Assembly (NCBI GenBank): GCA_015056085.1
Contig: SVHA01000014.1
Span: 1-42,413, forward strand
Source: Clostridiales bacterium
Lineage (GTDB): Bacteria > Bacillota > Clostridia > Christensenellales > Aristaeellaceae
DNA length: 42,413 bases
Direction of reading: 5' to 3'
A program made the position numbers and the translations under genes. Shown here one piece after another: positions 1-7,557 of the stretch. How positions within the stretch are numbered: the stretch's first letter is position 1; the number at the start of each line of letters is the position of its first letter. Under the pieces are notes generated by a model. The model saw only the letters and a list, made by a program, of their open reading frames with translations, was not told the DNA's origin and made no database searches.

Positions 1-121
<121 letters not shown>

Positions 122-253
122 AATCCTTTTCATACATCCTTCGCTCTCGCTCCGGATGTAAAACTCATTCGGAATTACTGTCTTTGTTTTGCGTTATTCT
201 TGTTCTGTATCGTTTTCAAGGTTCGGCGCTTGCTCTTACGAGTAAGCCTGTAT

Positions 254-282
254 ATCCTATCACCGAAAAGCCGATTTGTCAA
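254..282 (-). promoter_or_regulatory. rRNA operon promoter
   Basis: On the minus strand there is TTGACA (282-277), a 17-bp spacer and TAGGAT (259-254), about 130 nt upstream of the mature 16S 5' end. A consensus -35 and a long leader are usual for rRNA operons. The leader (about 122-247) is AT-rich; I see no gene in it. Confidence 0.8.
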
Positions 283-398
283 GGGTTTTCGTGAATATTT
301 TTGTGTCTTTTTTCATGGTTATGCATTTCCCGAATAGCGGCGTCATCAGCCGCCAAAATCATTCGCCAAAATACAGAATATTTCATCAGCCAAGCATA

Positions 399-1001
399 TC
401 ATCGTTCGTCTTTTGGGAGCCATTTGACCTGAAATTCCTTCCGGGAAAGGCAAAAATCCCGGCAAGCGGGGCCAAATTTCGCTTCCAGAGCAAAATAGTT
501 TTCAGAATTTTTGAGAAAATTTTGCCTTTTCAGGGCCTGCCGGGCGCAGGCGGGCGACACATACAGCAGCCTGGGCAGGGCGGCGGCGCAATCATCCCCC
601 AAAGTGCGGCGCATCCAATCCACCACGGCAGCGGGTGCCAGCAGGCAGGAAGCGAAGTGGTCCGCTTCCTTTTCATGGGCGTCCGTCATTTCAGCATGAC
701 CCAGAACGATGTGGGCGATTTCGTGGGCGAGGGTGAAATTGCGGCGGGCGGGGTTGCCATCCGCCCGATAGGCCACCACGGTCTGTTCGCCCTGGCGGAT
801 GGTGAAGGCGTCGGCGCCGCCGCAGTCGGCCTCCACCTGGGCAAGGGGCAGATCCAGCGCCGCGGCCATTTCCTCATAGGTATACACCCGAGCCATGGCG
901 GAAAGCAGCGCCAGCGGGCTGACGGGCAGACTGTCCGGCGCTGAACGGAGGAGCAACTCTTCAGCCGCCTGCTGGGCCCTAACGAAATCCGGCGCTGTCA
1001 T
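399..1001 (-). CDS. ImmA/IrrE-family metallopeptidase
   Basis: A 200-residue protein with the zinc-protease motif HEIAH near residue 92 and a downstream acidic EKEADHFA segment that supplies the third zinc ligand, as in ImmA/IrrE (DUF955) proteins. The known role of ImmA in ICEBs1 and related phages is to cleave the partner HTH repressor after DNA damage or quorum signalling and so induce the element. Here its ATG overlaps the stop of the upstream HTH gene by four bases (ATGA), which implies translational coupling and a shared function. It is the last gene of the leftward regulatory unit. Only about 280 bp separate it from the rRNA promoter, and no integrase lies there. Family assignment is firm; the target (the adjacent repressor) is inferred from gene order. 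Confidence 0.92.
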   Translation of the reverse strand: MTAPDFVRAQQAAEELLLRSAPDSLPVSPLALLSAMARVYTYEEMAAALDLPLAQVEADCGGADAFTIRQGEQTVVAYRADGNPARRNFTLAHEIAHIVLGHAEMTDAHEKEADHFASCLLAPAAVVDWMRRTLGDDCAAALPRLLYVSPACARQALKRQNFLKNSENYFALEAKFGPACRDFCLSRKEFQVKWLPKDER

Positions 1002-1330
1002 GCATCCTCCTCCCCGGAAAAGGCATGGGCAAACAGTGCCTTGCCCACCGCCAGCACCTTCTCCTGCTCCTCAGGGGTCATGCGGCCCATGGCCCGGGCC
1101 ATCAGGGTGATGTTCCCCGGCTCTTCCTCCCGGCGGCCGCACAGTTCATCCAGCGTCATGCCGAACAGGTCGGCCAATGCGGTCAGGGTGGGGATATCCG
1201 GCTGACTCTGCCCCCGCTCCCATTTGGAGACGGCCACGGCGGACACGCCCATCCTCTCCCCCAGTTGCTGCTGGGACAGACCCATCCTTTGACGATGCCT
1301 TCTGATTTTTTCAGCGTAGAAATGGCTCAT
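998..1330 (-). CDS. HTH (Cro/CI-type) repressor
   Basis: A 110-residue protein with an N-terminal HTH_3 domain (roughly residues 6-60; GLSQQQLGERMGVSAVAVSKWE carries the two helices). The C-terminal half is probably for dimerisation and contacts with the ImmA partner. I chose the ATG at 1330 because GAGGTGATC lies directly upstream. A longer reading frame exists, but its extra N-terminus would lie upstream of the promoter. It is transcribed leftward from the promoter at 1349-1377 and is coupled to the ImmA gene. By analogy with ImmR-ImmA pairs it should repress the divergent phage-operon promoter, where a perfect palindrome (1428-1442) overlaps the -10/start region. The repression target is inference. 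Confidence 0.92.
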   Translation of the reverse strand: MSHFYAEKIRRHRQRMGLSQQQLGERMGVSAVAVSKWERGQSQPDIPTLTALADLFGMTLDELCGRREEEPGNITLMARAMGRMTPEEQEKVLAVGKALFAHAFSGEEDA

Positions 1331-1348
1331 ATTGATCACCTCAGCTCC

Positions 1349-1377
1349 ATTATATAACTTCCAGTTTAATTTTTCAA
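1349..1377 (-). promoter_or_regulatory. Promoter of the repressor/ImmA unit
   Basis: Minus strand: TTGAAA (1377-1372), 17-bp spacer, TATAAT (1354-1349). Transcription would start near 1342, giving only about a dozen leader bases before the repressor ATG, just enough for the GAGGTGATC ribosome binding site. Confidence 0.85.
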
Positions 1378-1400
1378 GGGATTTTTCGAAAATTTTCCCC

Positions 1401-1429
1401 TTGACACGAACATATTTTCGCATTATAAT
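1401..1429 (+). promoter_or_regulatory. Rightward promoter of the phage operon
   Basis: TTGACA (1401-1406), 17-bp spacer, TATAAT (1424-1429): a full consensus vegetative promoter. It reads into the regulator gene at 1480 and is divergent from the repressor promoter. Such a strong promoter would need repression to keep the phage genes silent; the palindrome at 1428-1442 is the likely site. Confidence 0.88.
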
Positions 1430-1442
1430 AACCTCAGGTTAT
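1428..1442. promoter_or_regulatory. Probable operator (perfect palindrome)
   Basis: ATAACCT-C-AGGTTAT is a perfect 7+1+7 inverted repeat that overlaps the last bases of the -10 box and the expected start site of the rightward promoter. Its position suits a repressor operator; the likely ligand is the HTH protein at 998-1330. A second short palindrome (TTTTCGAAAA/GAAAATTTTC, about 1384-1396) lies between the two promoters and may be a further site. Confidence 0.65.
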
Positions 1443-1479
1443 CACGAGAACAGCCGTTCTCTTGTGAAGGAGGCACTGT

Positions 1480-1947
1480 ATGACTGATTTTGAAACTTTG
1501 CAGACCTATCGGGAGCTGGTGCTGGAGCTGCAGGAACTGGAAGAGCAGCTTCGCCTGTGCGGCACCAACGGCGGCCCCCGGGGATATGCTGCCTTCCGCC
1601 CCGACACCCTCCCCGGGACGAATGATCCCGCAGCGGCAGCGCTGCAGCTGGCGGACGGCCTGGAAGCCATGGCGGCAAGAAAGCGGGCGGAGCTGGCCCG
1701 ACTGGCGCCGGAGATCAGCCGCATCACGGGAAGAATCACCCAGGTGAAGATGTTCACCGTCATCCATCAATATTATGTGCTGGCCCGCTGCACGGCGGAT
1801 ATTGCCGACTTCCTGCTGATTACTCCCCGGAGCGTCAATCGCCTCAAGCACCAGTTTCAGCAGGAACTGGAACGTGCTGAAAGGCACGCTTCCTCCCCTG
1901 TCCCGGCCTGTCCCACGCTGTCCCCCCATTTCCCTTCATGTCCGTGA
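1480..1947 (+). CDS. Phage late-gene regulator, sigma-like/DUF1492 type
   Basis: A 155-residue protein: N-terminal alpha-helical region with charged, Glu/Leu-rich heptads (about 5-25 and 60-85), then a C-terminal helix-turn-helix resembling a sigma region 4 (CTADIADFLLITPRSVNRLK, about residues 108-127). Proteins of this DUF1492/ArpU/RinA-like class sit just before the terminase genes in many Firmicutes prophages and control late transcription. The start has a good GAAGGAGG site. The last codons, encoding a Pro/Ser/Cys-rich tail, coincide with the 10-bp-phased TGTCC array, so the gene's 3' end doubles as a regulatory site. The class is inferred from HTH, size and location; the precise mechanism (activator, sigma factor or antiterminator) cannot be read from sequence. 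Confidence 0.75.
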   Translation: MTDFETLQTYRELVLELQELEEQLRLCGTNGGPRGYAAFRPDTLPGTNDPAAAALQLADGLEAMAARKRAELARLAPEISRITGRITQVKMFTVIHQYYVLARCTADIADFLLITPRSVNRLKHQFQQELERAERHASSPVPACPTLSPHFPSCP

Positions 1948-1964
1948 ATGTCCTTGACTTGTCC
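1899..1964 (+). repeat. Phased TGTCC repeat array upstream of the late promoter
   Basis: TGTCC occurs at 1899, 1909, 1919, 1939, 1949 and 1960, with a one-mismatch copy (TTTCC) at 1929. This gives seven copies almost exactly 10 bp apart, all on one face of the helix, ending in the spacer of the promoter at 1954-1983. The arrangement is what a multi-site activator array would look like. The adjacent regulator (1480-1947) is the obvious candidate ligand. Confidence 0.75.
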
Positions 1965-1983
1965 CTATGGACCGTGATATGAT
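1954..1983 (+). promoter_or_regulatory. Probable late promoter before terminase
   Basis: TTGACT (1954-1959), 18-bp spacer, TATGAT (1978-1983), directly after the regulator stop codon. The spacer is one base longer than ideal and contains the last TGTCC copy within an inverted GTCC-ctat-GGAC. A suboptimal promoter preceded by phased repeats suggests activator dependence. The start would fall near 1990. Confidence 0.65.
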
Positions 1984-2021
1984 GGCACCGTGGAAAACAG
2001 AACAAACATTCCCCTAACGAT

Positions 2022-2051
2022 ATGCGACCGGATTTATCCGGCCGCATTTTT
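2022..2051 (+). terminator. Leader terminator between late promoter and terminase
   Basis: Arms 2022-2033 and 2036-2047 (ATGCGACCGGAT / ATCCGGCCGCAT) pair over 12 positions with one A-C mismatch and are followed by TTTTT (2047-2051). It lies about 30-60 nt after the presumed late start site and before the small terminase. It would therefore make a ~60-nt RNA unless read through. It could equally close the upstream regulator transcript. Confidence 0.7.
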
Positions 2052-2123
2052 GTTGCGGGAAAATGTTGGGCTGGAGGTGAGACGCCATGTTTTCCGCAGA
2101 GAAATCAGGAAAGGAGGAAACCC

Positions 2124-2354
2124 ATGCCGGACGATCGGATGAACAAAACGGACATTGCCACACCCCAGGAAGTGTTGGAGACCTTCACCGCTCTGATGCG
2201 GGGAGAAAAGCCTGCTGAACAGATGAAGGCTGCTGAAACCCTCGCCAAGCATTATGGTCTTCTGACGCCCCGGGAAGACGCCGTTGTCCGGCCCGAGATC
2301 GCCCAGGAGATCGAGGCAGCCATGGCGGAGTTGCCCGATCCACCCCTGCCATGA
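2124..2354 (+). CDS. Small terminase-like protein lacking the DNA-binding domain
   Basis: A 76-residue protein. The start at 2124 follows AAAGGAGGAAACCC. Its core (PQEVLETFTALMRGE ... MKAAETLAKHYGLL) matches the oligomerisation part of Terminase_2/XtmA small subunits. The N-terminal helix-turn-helix that normally binds pac/cos DNA in these ~150-residue proteins is absent. The same frame upstream to 2022 contains no HTH. The stop overlaps the large-subunit ATG by four bases (ATGA), as usual for a terS-terL pair. Role: ring that presents DNA to, and regulates, the packaging motor. Assignment rests on a short region plus position. Loss of the HTH suggests little or no packaging-site specificity. 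Confidence 0.65.
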   Translation: MPDDRMNKTDIATPQEVLETFTALMRGEKPAEQMKAAETLAKHYGLLTPREDAVVRPEIAQEIEAAMAELPDPPLP

Positions 2355-3586
2355 ATCGCCGCGCCCTCCGGCTGCTGGCGGAGCATCCTGCTCAGGTGGC
2401 ACGGTGGTGCGGCCTGAGCCTCATTAGGGACGACATTCACAACGACTGGATGCGCCTGATGATCACCGGGCGGGAGGACATGACCCTGCTTGCTCACCGG
2501 GGCAGCTACAAGACCACCTGCCTGGCCATGAGCATGGTAATCATGATGCTGGTGTATCCCTCAAAGAACATTCTTTTTCTGCGCAAGACCGATGACGATG
2601 TGGTGGAAGTCATCAGGCAGGTGAAACAGCTCATTGCCTGCCCTGCCATCCACACCTTGTCAGAAAAACTCTACGGAACGGCCGTCCGCTTGCGTAAAAG
2701 TGATATGTTCTGCGTGGTGACGGACTGCTATTGCCCCGTCCGGGGTGCGCCGCAGCTGCTGGGACAGGGCACCCGGTCATCCCTGACGGGCAAGCACGCC
2801 GACATCATCATCACCGATGACATCGTCAACCTCCAGGACCGCATCAGCCCCGTGGAGAGGGAGCGCATCAAGGGCGTGTATCAGGAACTTCAAAACATCC
2901 GCAATCCCGGCGGGCGCATCATCAACACCGGCACGCCGTGGCACCCGCAGGACGCCATCTCCCTGATGCCCAACATCCTGCGCTACGACTGCTACACCAC
3001 AGGGCTTCTCACCCAGGAAGAGCTGCAGCGCCTCCGCCAGGCGATGGCGCCGTCGCTGTTTGCGGCGAATTACGAACTGCAGCACATCGCCCAGGAAGAC
3101 GCCCTGCTGACCCAGCCGCCCCGCTACATAAGCGACGCTTCCCTGCTCCGGGATGGCATCGCCCATGTGGATGCGGCCTACGGCGGACAGGATTACACCG
3201 CCCTGACCTGTGCCAAGCGTCTGGGAGATGAGGTGGTTCTGCTGGGCAAACTGTGGCGAAAGCCGGTGGATGACGTGATGCCGGAGATCCTCAGCATCTG
3301 TAATGAGCACCTGTGCGCTCCCATCTTTGTGGAAACTAACGGCGACAAGGGGTATCTGGCCCGGGAACTACGCCGGGAAGGCGCGCTGGTGCGGCCCTAT
3401 CACGAGCAGATGCCCAAGGCCACCAAGATTGCCGCCTATCTGCGAAAGTGGTGGCCCCATGTCACCCTGCTGGAAGGCACCGACCCTGATTACACCGCCC
3501 AGCTGATGGACTATACGCCCTTTGCCGCCCATGATGATGCGCCGGATTCCGCCGCCTGCGCACTGCGGCTGCTGGACAAGACCTGA
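2351..3586 (+). CDS. terL: Phage terminase large subunit
   Basis: A 411-residue packaging motor. The ATPase domain shows a degenerate Walker A (AHRGSYKTT, residues 48-56) typical of this terminase group and a Walker B with catalytic acid (DIIITDD, 151-157). The C-terminal RNase H-like nuclease begins around residue 270 (HVDAAYGGQDYTAL), with a further acidic ETNGDKG segment near 330. The length is at the short end of the usual 400-500 residues, but both domains are complete. It is translationally coupled to the small subunit. It translocates DNA into the procapsid through the portal and cuts it when full. Confidence 0.93.
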   Translation: MNRRALRLLAEHPAQVARWCGLSLIRDDIHNDWMRLMITGREDMTLLAHRGSYKTTCLAMSMVIMMLVYPSKNILFLRKTDDDVVEVIRQVKQLIACPAIHTLSEKLYGTAVRLRKSDMFCVVTDCYCPVRGAPQLLGQGTRSSLTGKHADIIITDDIVNLQDRISPVERERIKGVYQELQNIRNPGGRIINTGTPWHPQDAISLMPNILRYDCYTTGLLTQEELQRLRQAMAPSLFAANYELQHIAQEDALLTQPPRYISDASLLRDGIAHVDAAYGGQDYTALTCAKRLGDEVVLLGKLWRKPVDDVMPEILSICNEHLCAPIFVETNGDKGYLARELRREGALVRPYHEQMPKATKIAAYLRKWWPHVTLLEGTDPDYTAQLMDYTPFAAHDDAPDSAACALRLLDKT

Positions 3587-3603
3587 TTGTAAGGAGGAAA
3601 CCC

Positions 3604-4953
3604 ATGTTTACGCTCGTCACCTGGCAGGATTACCTCGCTGCCGATGACAAATTCGCCCTGGTGGAAAAGGCCATTCAATCCTACAAGGATTCCAGGGAGT
3701 TTTCCACGGCACTGGATGCCGCCAGTTACTTCCGGGGCGAAAATCCCACCGTGGCCCGCAAGACGATTTTGAGGGCCCGCAAAATGGAAGGCCGGGACGC
3801 CGCCGGCAGGCGCCGCGTGCGCCTGACCACCGAGGATGTGGTGGGAAACAGGATTCCCAGCGCCTTTTTCTACCGTTTCGTCACCCAGCAGAATCAGTTT
3901 CTGCTCTCCGAGGGCGCCATTCTCCCCGACCTGCATCGGGACGCCCTGGGGCCGGACTTCGGCCGGTGCCTTTCCCTGATGGGGGAAAAGGCCCTCATCC
4001 ACGGCTGCTGCTGGGGATACTGGAACGGCGACCATCTGGAGATCATCGAAGCCGCCCGCAACCCCTACTCCGGCTTTTTCCCGCTGGTGGATGAAATCAC
4101 CGGCGAGGTGATGCTGGGCGTGCAGTTCTGGCAGATCGCTCCGGAAAAGCCCATGTACATCCGCCTGTTTGAAATGGATGGCGTGACGGTGATGCGCCTT
4201 GAAGGCAAAGACCTGCAAATCGTCCATCCCAAGCGGGCCTACCGCATCCAGACCCGCAAGGACATTCTGGGCGAGGAAATCTGCCATCAGGAGAATTACG
4301 ACGCCCTGCCGGTGATTCCCCTGTATGCCAACAGCGAATGCCGCAGCGAACTGACCCCTGCCATCCGGGCGAAGATCGACGCCTATGACAACATCCTCTC
4401 CGACTTTGGCGACAACCTGGACAGGGCCAATGACGTCTACTGGGTGCTGAACAACTTCGGCGGCACCAGCGACGACATTGCGGAGATGCTGGAGGAGATC
4501 AACCGCATCAAGGCGGTGGCGAATCTCTCCGACGGCACGGGCAATGCCGCCACGGCGGAGCCCCACACCATTGAGGTGCCCTATCACGCCAGGCAATCCG
4601 CCCTGCAACTGCTGGAAAAGGAGCTGTATCAGGACTACATGGCGCTGGACATGGACGCCCTCACCGGCTCCAGCCTGACCAATGTGGCTATCCACTGCGC
4701 CACCGCCAACCTCAACCTGAAGGCGGATCGCTACGAGTGGCAGGTGCGCCAATTCATCAGCCGGCTGATTGATCTGCTGGGTCTGCCCGCTGCGGCGGTA
4801 TCTTTCCGCCGGCAGTGGATCGCCAACGAAAGCGAGATGGTGGCAGACATCGCCGCCATGCGCCCGGACATCGACCGCCGCACCGCCCTGCAGCTCAATC
4901 CCTACATCCGCCCGGAAGACATCCCGGCGCTGCTGGCATCCGCCCCCAATTAA
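3604..4953 (+). CDS. Phage portal protein (SPP1 gp6-like)
   Basis: A 449-residue portal subunit, preceded by AAGGAGGAAACCC and 17 bp after terL. Recognisable features are the N-terminal segment with YFRGENPTVARK, the central DLQIVHPKRAYRI beta region, and the long helical section around DAYDNILSDFGDNLDRANDVYWVL, followed by the MDALTGSSLTNVAI stretch. These match the SPP1 gp6/phage_prot_Gp6 family. Twelve copies form the DNA channel at one capsid vertex and dock the terminase. The gene is intact. No SPP1 gp7-like minor head protein follows it, unlike many relatives. Confidence 0.9.
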   Translation: MFTLVTWQDYLAADDKFALVEKAIQSYKDSREFSTALDAASYFRGENPTVARKTILRARKMEGRDAAGRRRVRLTTEDVVGNRIPSAFFYRFVTQQNQFLLSEGAILPDLHRDALGPDFGRCLSLMGEKALIHGCCWGYWNGDHLEIIEAARNPYSGFFPLVDEITGEVMLGVQFWQIAPEKPMYIRLFEMDGVTVMRLEGKDLQIVHPKRAYRIQTRKDILGEEICHQENYDALPVIPLYANSECRSELTPAIRAKIDAYDNILSDFGDNLDRANDVYWVLNNFGGTSDDIAEMLEEINRIKAVANLSDGTGNAATAEPHTIEVPYHARQSALQLLEKELYQDYMALDMDALTGSSLTNVAIHCATANLNLKADRYEWQVRQFISRLIDLLGLPAAAVSFRRQWIANESEMVADIAAMRPDIDRRTALQLNPYIRPEDIPALLASAPN

Positions 4954-4980
4954 CCCTCAACCGAAAGGAGACAGAAGCAC

Positions 4981-5544
4981 ATGTCACTGACCCGCAGGCA
5001 ACTCAAAGCACTGAATCTGGAAGAATCCGCCATTGAAGAAATCATCTCTGCCCATGTCAAAACCGTGGACGACATCCGCCAGGAACGCGACGCACTGCTC
5101 AAAGAGGCGGAAGAACTCCGCGCAAAGACCGCCGAGATGGACCGCATGGCAGATGAATCCGCCCGTGTGACGGCGGAATACGACGCCTACCGTCAGGAGG
5201 TCATGCGGCAGGCACATCAGGAAAAGGCCAAAGCGCATCTGCGCACTGCCCTGCTGGATGCAGGCGCCAACGAGAAGGCCATTCCCCTTTTGATGCACGC
5301 CCTTGACCCCGACGCCCTCACCTTTGAAGGAGACACGCCCGTCAACACCGCCGATCTCATCGGCCCCGTCAAAGCAGCGTACGGGGACTTCTTTTCCAGA
5401 AAAACCTGCCTGCCCACGCCGCCCATCGCACCGCCTTCCCCCACCCAGGGGATGCTCACCTGCGATGACATTCGCCGCATGAGCGAATCCGATATTCTCA
5501 ACAACTGGAGCGCCGTGCGCTCCGCACTGACGAAAGGAGTCTAA
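4981..5544 (+). CDS. Phage scaffolding protein (gp20-like)
   Basis: A 187-residue protein dominated by a coiled coil (residues ~10-80: Glu/Lys/Arg-rich heptads such as ERDALLKEAEELRAKTAEMD), then a helical, less charged C-terminus ending RSALTKGV. Size, coiled coil and position between portal and major capsid match the phage minor structural GP20/scaffold family, which guides procapsid assembly and then leaves. It has a good AAAGGAGA site 10 bp upstream. No separate head maturation protease is present, so the scaffold would have to exit without proteolysis. Confidence 0.85.
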   Translation: MSLTRRQLKALNLEESAIEEIISAHVKTVDDIRQERDALLKEAEELRAKTAEMDRMADESARVTAEYDAYRQEVMRQAHQEKAKAHLRTALLDAGANEKAIPLLMHALDPDALTFEGDTPVNTADLIGPVKAAYGDFFSRKTCLPTPPIAPPSPTQGMLTCDDIRRMSESDILNNWSAVRSALTKGV

Positions 5545-5549
5545 GATTT

Positions 5550-6359
5550 ATGTCTGTTCTGAGCTTTATTCCCCAGGTCTGGTCCGCCCGTCTGCAGGAG
5601 TCCCTGCACAAGTCCCTGGTTTTCGGCAACCTGTGCAACCGCAACTGGGAGGGTGTCATCACCAAGTACGGCGACACCGTGCACATCAACAATCTGGCGG
5701 ACATCACCGTCAAGCCCTACACCCCCAACGTGGACATCGATGATCCCGAGGAGCTGTCCACCACTGACACCACCATGACCATCAACCACGCCGCCTACTA
5801 CAACTTTTACATCAACGACGTGGACGCCGCCCAGGCCCGCACCGACCTGATGGAAGCTGCCATGCGCAACGCCGCCATCAAGCTGGCCGAGGACACGGAA
5901 GACTACATTCTGGGCGTCATCCGCACCCATGCGGGCACCCAGACCACCGGCCCCATCCCCGCAGGCGGCGTGTATGAGCTGCTGGTGAACATCAAGACCG
6001 CCATGGACGACCTGAACGTGCCCCGCGTCGGCCGCAAGCTGGTTGTGCCTCCCTCTGTGGAAGGTCAGCTGCTGCTGGACAACCGCTTCATCACCGGCAA
6101 CGGCGCCATCTCCGACGCCCGCCTGGCGGAAGGCAGTATCGCCCGTGCCGTGGGCTTTGACATCTACATCAGCAGCGACCTGAGCGATGAAATCATCGCC
6201 ATGACCTCCGACGGCGTGACCTTCGCCCAGCAGCTGAGCGAAATCGAGGCCTATCGCCGTGAAAAGGGCTTTGATGACGGCGTGAAGGGCCTGTCCCTGT
6301 GCGGCGCCAAGGTCGTCATTCCCGACTGTGTGTACATCCACACCATCACCAAGGAATAA
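5550..6359 (+). CDS. Major capsid protein
   Basis: A 269-residue protein, five bases after the scaffold gene. The N-terminus (FIPQVWSARLQESLHKSLVF) and the P-domain-like segment with NRNWEGVITKYGDTVHI and DPEELSTTDTTM match the P22-coat/gp5-like group of HK97-fold major capsid proteins. The C-terminal part (FDIYISSDLS ... KGLSLCGAKVVIPDCVY) is the usual A-domain end. It would form the icosahedral shell. At 269 residues it is near the short end for the fold. The frame is clean, and its codon use is as GC-rich as that of neighbouring host genes. Confidence 0.88.
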   Translation: MSVLSFIPQVWSARLQESLHKSLVFGNLCNRNWEGVITKYGDTVHINNLADITVKPYTPNVDIDDPEELSTTDTTMTINHAAYYNFYINDVDAAQARTDLMEAAMRNAAIKLAEDTEDYILGVIRTHAGTQTTGPIPAGGVYELLVNIKTAMDDLNVPRVGRKLVVPPSVEGQLLLDNRFITGNGAISDARLAEGSIARAVGFDIYISSDLSDEIIAMTSDGVTFAQQLSEIEAYRREKGFDDGVKGLSLCGAKVVIPDCVYIHTITKE

Positions 6360-6373
6360 AGGAGGCGTCACTT

Positions 6374-6817
6374 TTGTCCCTGAGCATTGCCGACATCATG
6401 CGATCCATCCGCAATCACTTTGTGACCGGTCAGGTTTTGACTGGTGAGTGGACCGCAAAGGACGGCGTGCTGACCGGACCTGAAACGCTCCCTCCCAACG
6501 GCTGGATCGCCGTGACGGGCTCAAACGCCTGCCGCGGCGTATTCCGCCTGGAGGAGGGCAGCGTTTTGGGCGGGATGGCGGACGGGAACTGGACGGGCAG
6601 CGTCCATCTCCTGTCCCCGCCCGGGGATTTCCTCGCCCTGTGCGAGGAGATCATCCTCTGGGAAGCCGCCCACAAAAGCACCGCCGCCCAGGAATCCTTC
6701 GGCGCTTACAGCCGCCGGGAAGCCCTGCGCCCCGATGGTCTGCCCCTGACGTGGGAGGACGCTTTCGCCTCCCGCCTGCGCCCATGGCGCAGGATGTTTC
6801 AGGAGGTGGACGTCTGA
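6374..6817 (+). CDS. Head-tail connector protein
   Basis: A 147-residue protein with a TTG start at 6374, set by AAAGGAGG eight bases upstream. The first residues (SLSIADIMRSIRNHFVTG) form a helix of the kind seen in gp6/gp15-type adaptors. Position directly after the capsid and its size suggest the head-completion/adaptor ring between portal and tail. I recognise no strong family motif, so the function is mainly positional. It abuts the next gene with no gap. Confidence 0.6.
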   Translation: MSLSIADIMRSIRNHFVTGQVLTGEWTAKDGVLTGPETLPPNGWIAVTGSNACRGVFRLEEGSVLGGMADGNWTGSVHLLSPPGDFLALCEEIILWEAAHKSTAAQESFGAYSRREALRPDGLPLTWEDAFASRLRPWRRMFQEVDV

Positions 6818-7165
6818 GTGCTGACTGATTATTTCATCCCCTTTGTGCACCTGGAAAAGAGCACCACATCCGACGGCCTGGGCGGCGTTTCCACCCTGTG
6901 GACGGAAGGCGTGACCTTTCAGGGGAACATCACCGCCGTGTGCGGCAGCGCAAAGAAAGACCCCGCCCGTCACCTGAAGGTGACCCCCACGCTGGTGCAT
7001 GAATACGACGTGACCCTCACCCCCGGCGATATCGTCCGCCGGGTGCATGACGGCGCCCTGTTTCGGGTCATGGCCGCCTCCAGCGACTTCCGCACGCCGG
7101 AGGTCGCCGCCACCCTCTATGCCCAGGTGCCGGTGGAAAGGCTGGTGAACGACTCATGGATGTAA
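6818..7165 (+). CDS. Head-tail adaptor / head closure protein
   Basis: A 115-residue protein with a GTG start immediately after the preceding TGA; AGGAGG lies 12 bases upstream. The sequence is beta-rich, with a conserved-looking core (KVTPTLVHEYDVTLTPGDIVRR.HDGALFRV) like SPP1 gp16/phage head-tail joining proteins. It probably plugs the portal after packaging and forms the tail docking surface. Its end overlaps the next start by ten bases. Confidence 0.65.
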   Translation: MLTDYFIPFVHLEKSTTSDGLGGVSTLWTEGVTFQGNITAVCGSAKKDPARHLKVTPTLVHEYDVTLTPGDIVRRVHDGALFRVMAASSDFRTPEVAATLYAQVPVERLVNDSWM

Positions 7166-7533
7166 AGCGGATGTTCCGGGCACTGACGGACTTCTTTGCG
7201 CCCCTGGGGCTGCCTGTGTATGTAAGGGGTGCAGAGCCTCTTCACCCTGATTGCCCCTTTCTGCTTCTGGAACCTGCCCTGCCCGCCCCCAACAGCCATG
7301 CGCCGCTGACCTTCACCGGCTGGTTTTCCGGCGAAAGCGCCCACATCAATCGGCTGGATTTTTCCACCGCCGCGGGGCTGCTCATCCCCGAAGGCGGGGC
7401 CCTTTTGCCCCTTGATGAAGAGGACCGCATGGTGGCCGCTGTGTATCCGGCGCAAAATTTCGCCGTGCCCACTTCCAGCGGAGAAATGCAGGGCATGAAG
7501 ATGAAGGCGGAGATGTATGTCTACACCCTGTAA
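7156..7533 (+). CDS. Tail completion / tail terminator-like protein
   Basis: A 125-residue protein overlapping the previous gene. The N-terminal helix (MDVKRMFRALTDFFAPLG) followed by a beta-rich body ending MKMKAEMYVYTL resembles minor tail/tail-completion proteins, which sit between the adaptor genes and the tail tube gene in siphophages. It would cap the tail tube and join it to the head. The assignment is from order and secondary-structure pattern, not a clear motif. Confidence 0.55.
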   Translation: MDVKRMFRALTDFFAPLGLPVYVRGAEPLHPDCPFLLLEPALPAPNSHAPLTFTGWFSGESAHINRLDFSTAAGLLIPEGGALLPLDEEDRMVAAVYPAQNFAVPTSSGEMQGMKMKAEMYVYTL

Positions 7534-7557
7534 CCGAACTGGAAAGGAGGCAGCCCC

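Noticed and set aside
318-355. A GCGGC hairpin downstream of the ImmA gene as its terminator
   Set aside because: The stem is only about five pairs and no T-run follows on the minus strand.
2022-2123. Extending the small terminase upstream to 2022 to recover an HTH
   Set aside because: The added 34 residues are translated from the terminator hairpin and contain no HTH; AAAGGAGG marks 2124 as the start.
2087-2218. A 43-codon frame (starts MFSAEKSGKEET) with GGAGGTGA upstream, overlapping the small terminase in another frame
   Set aside because: It has a good ribosome site but no hydrophobic, domain or coupling pattern, and ends mid-gene. It could be a leader peptide, but the terminase frame accounts for the conserved residues.
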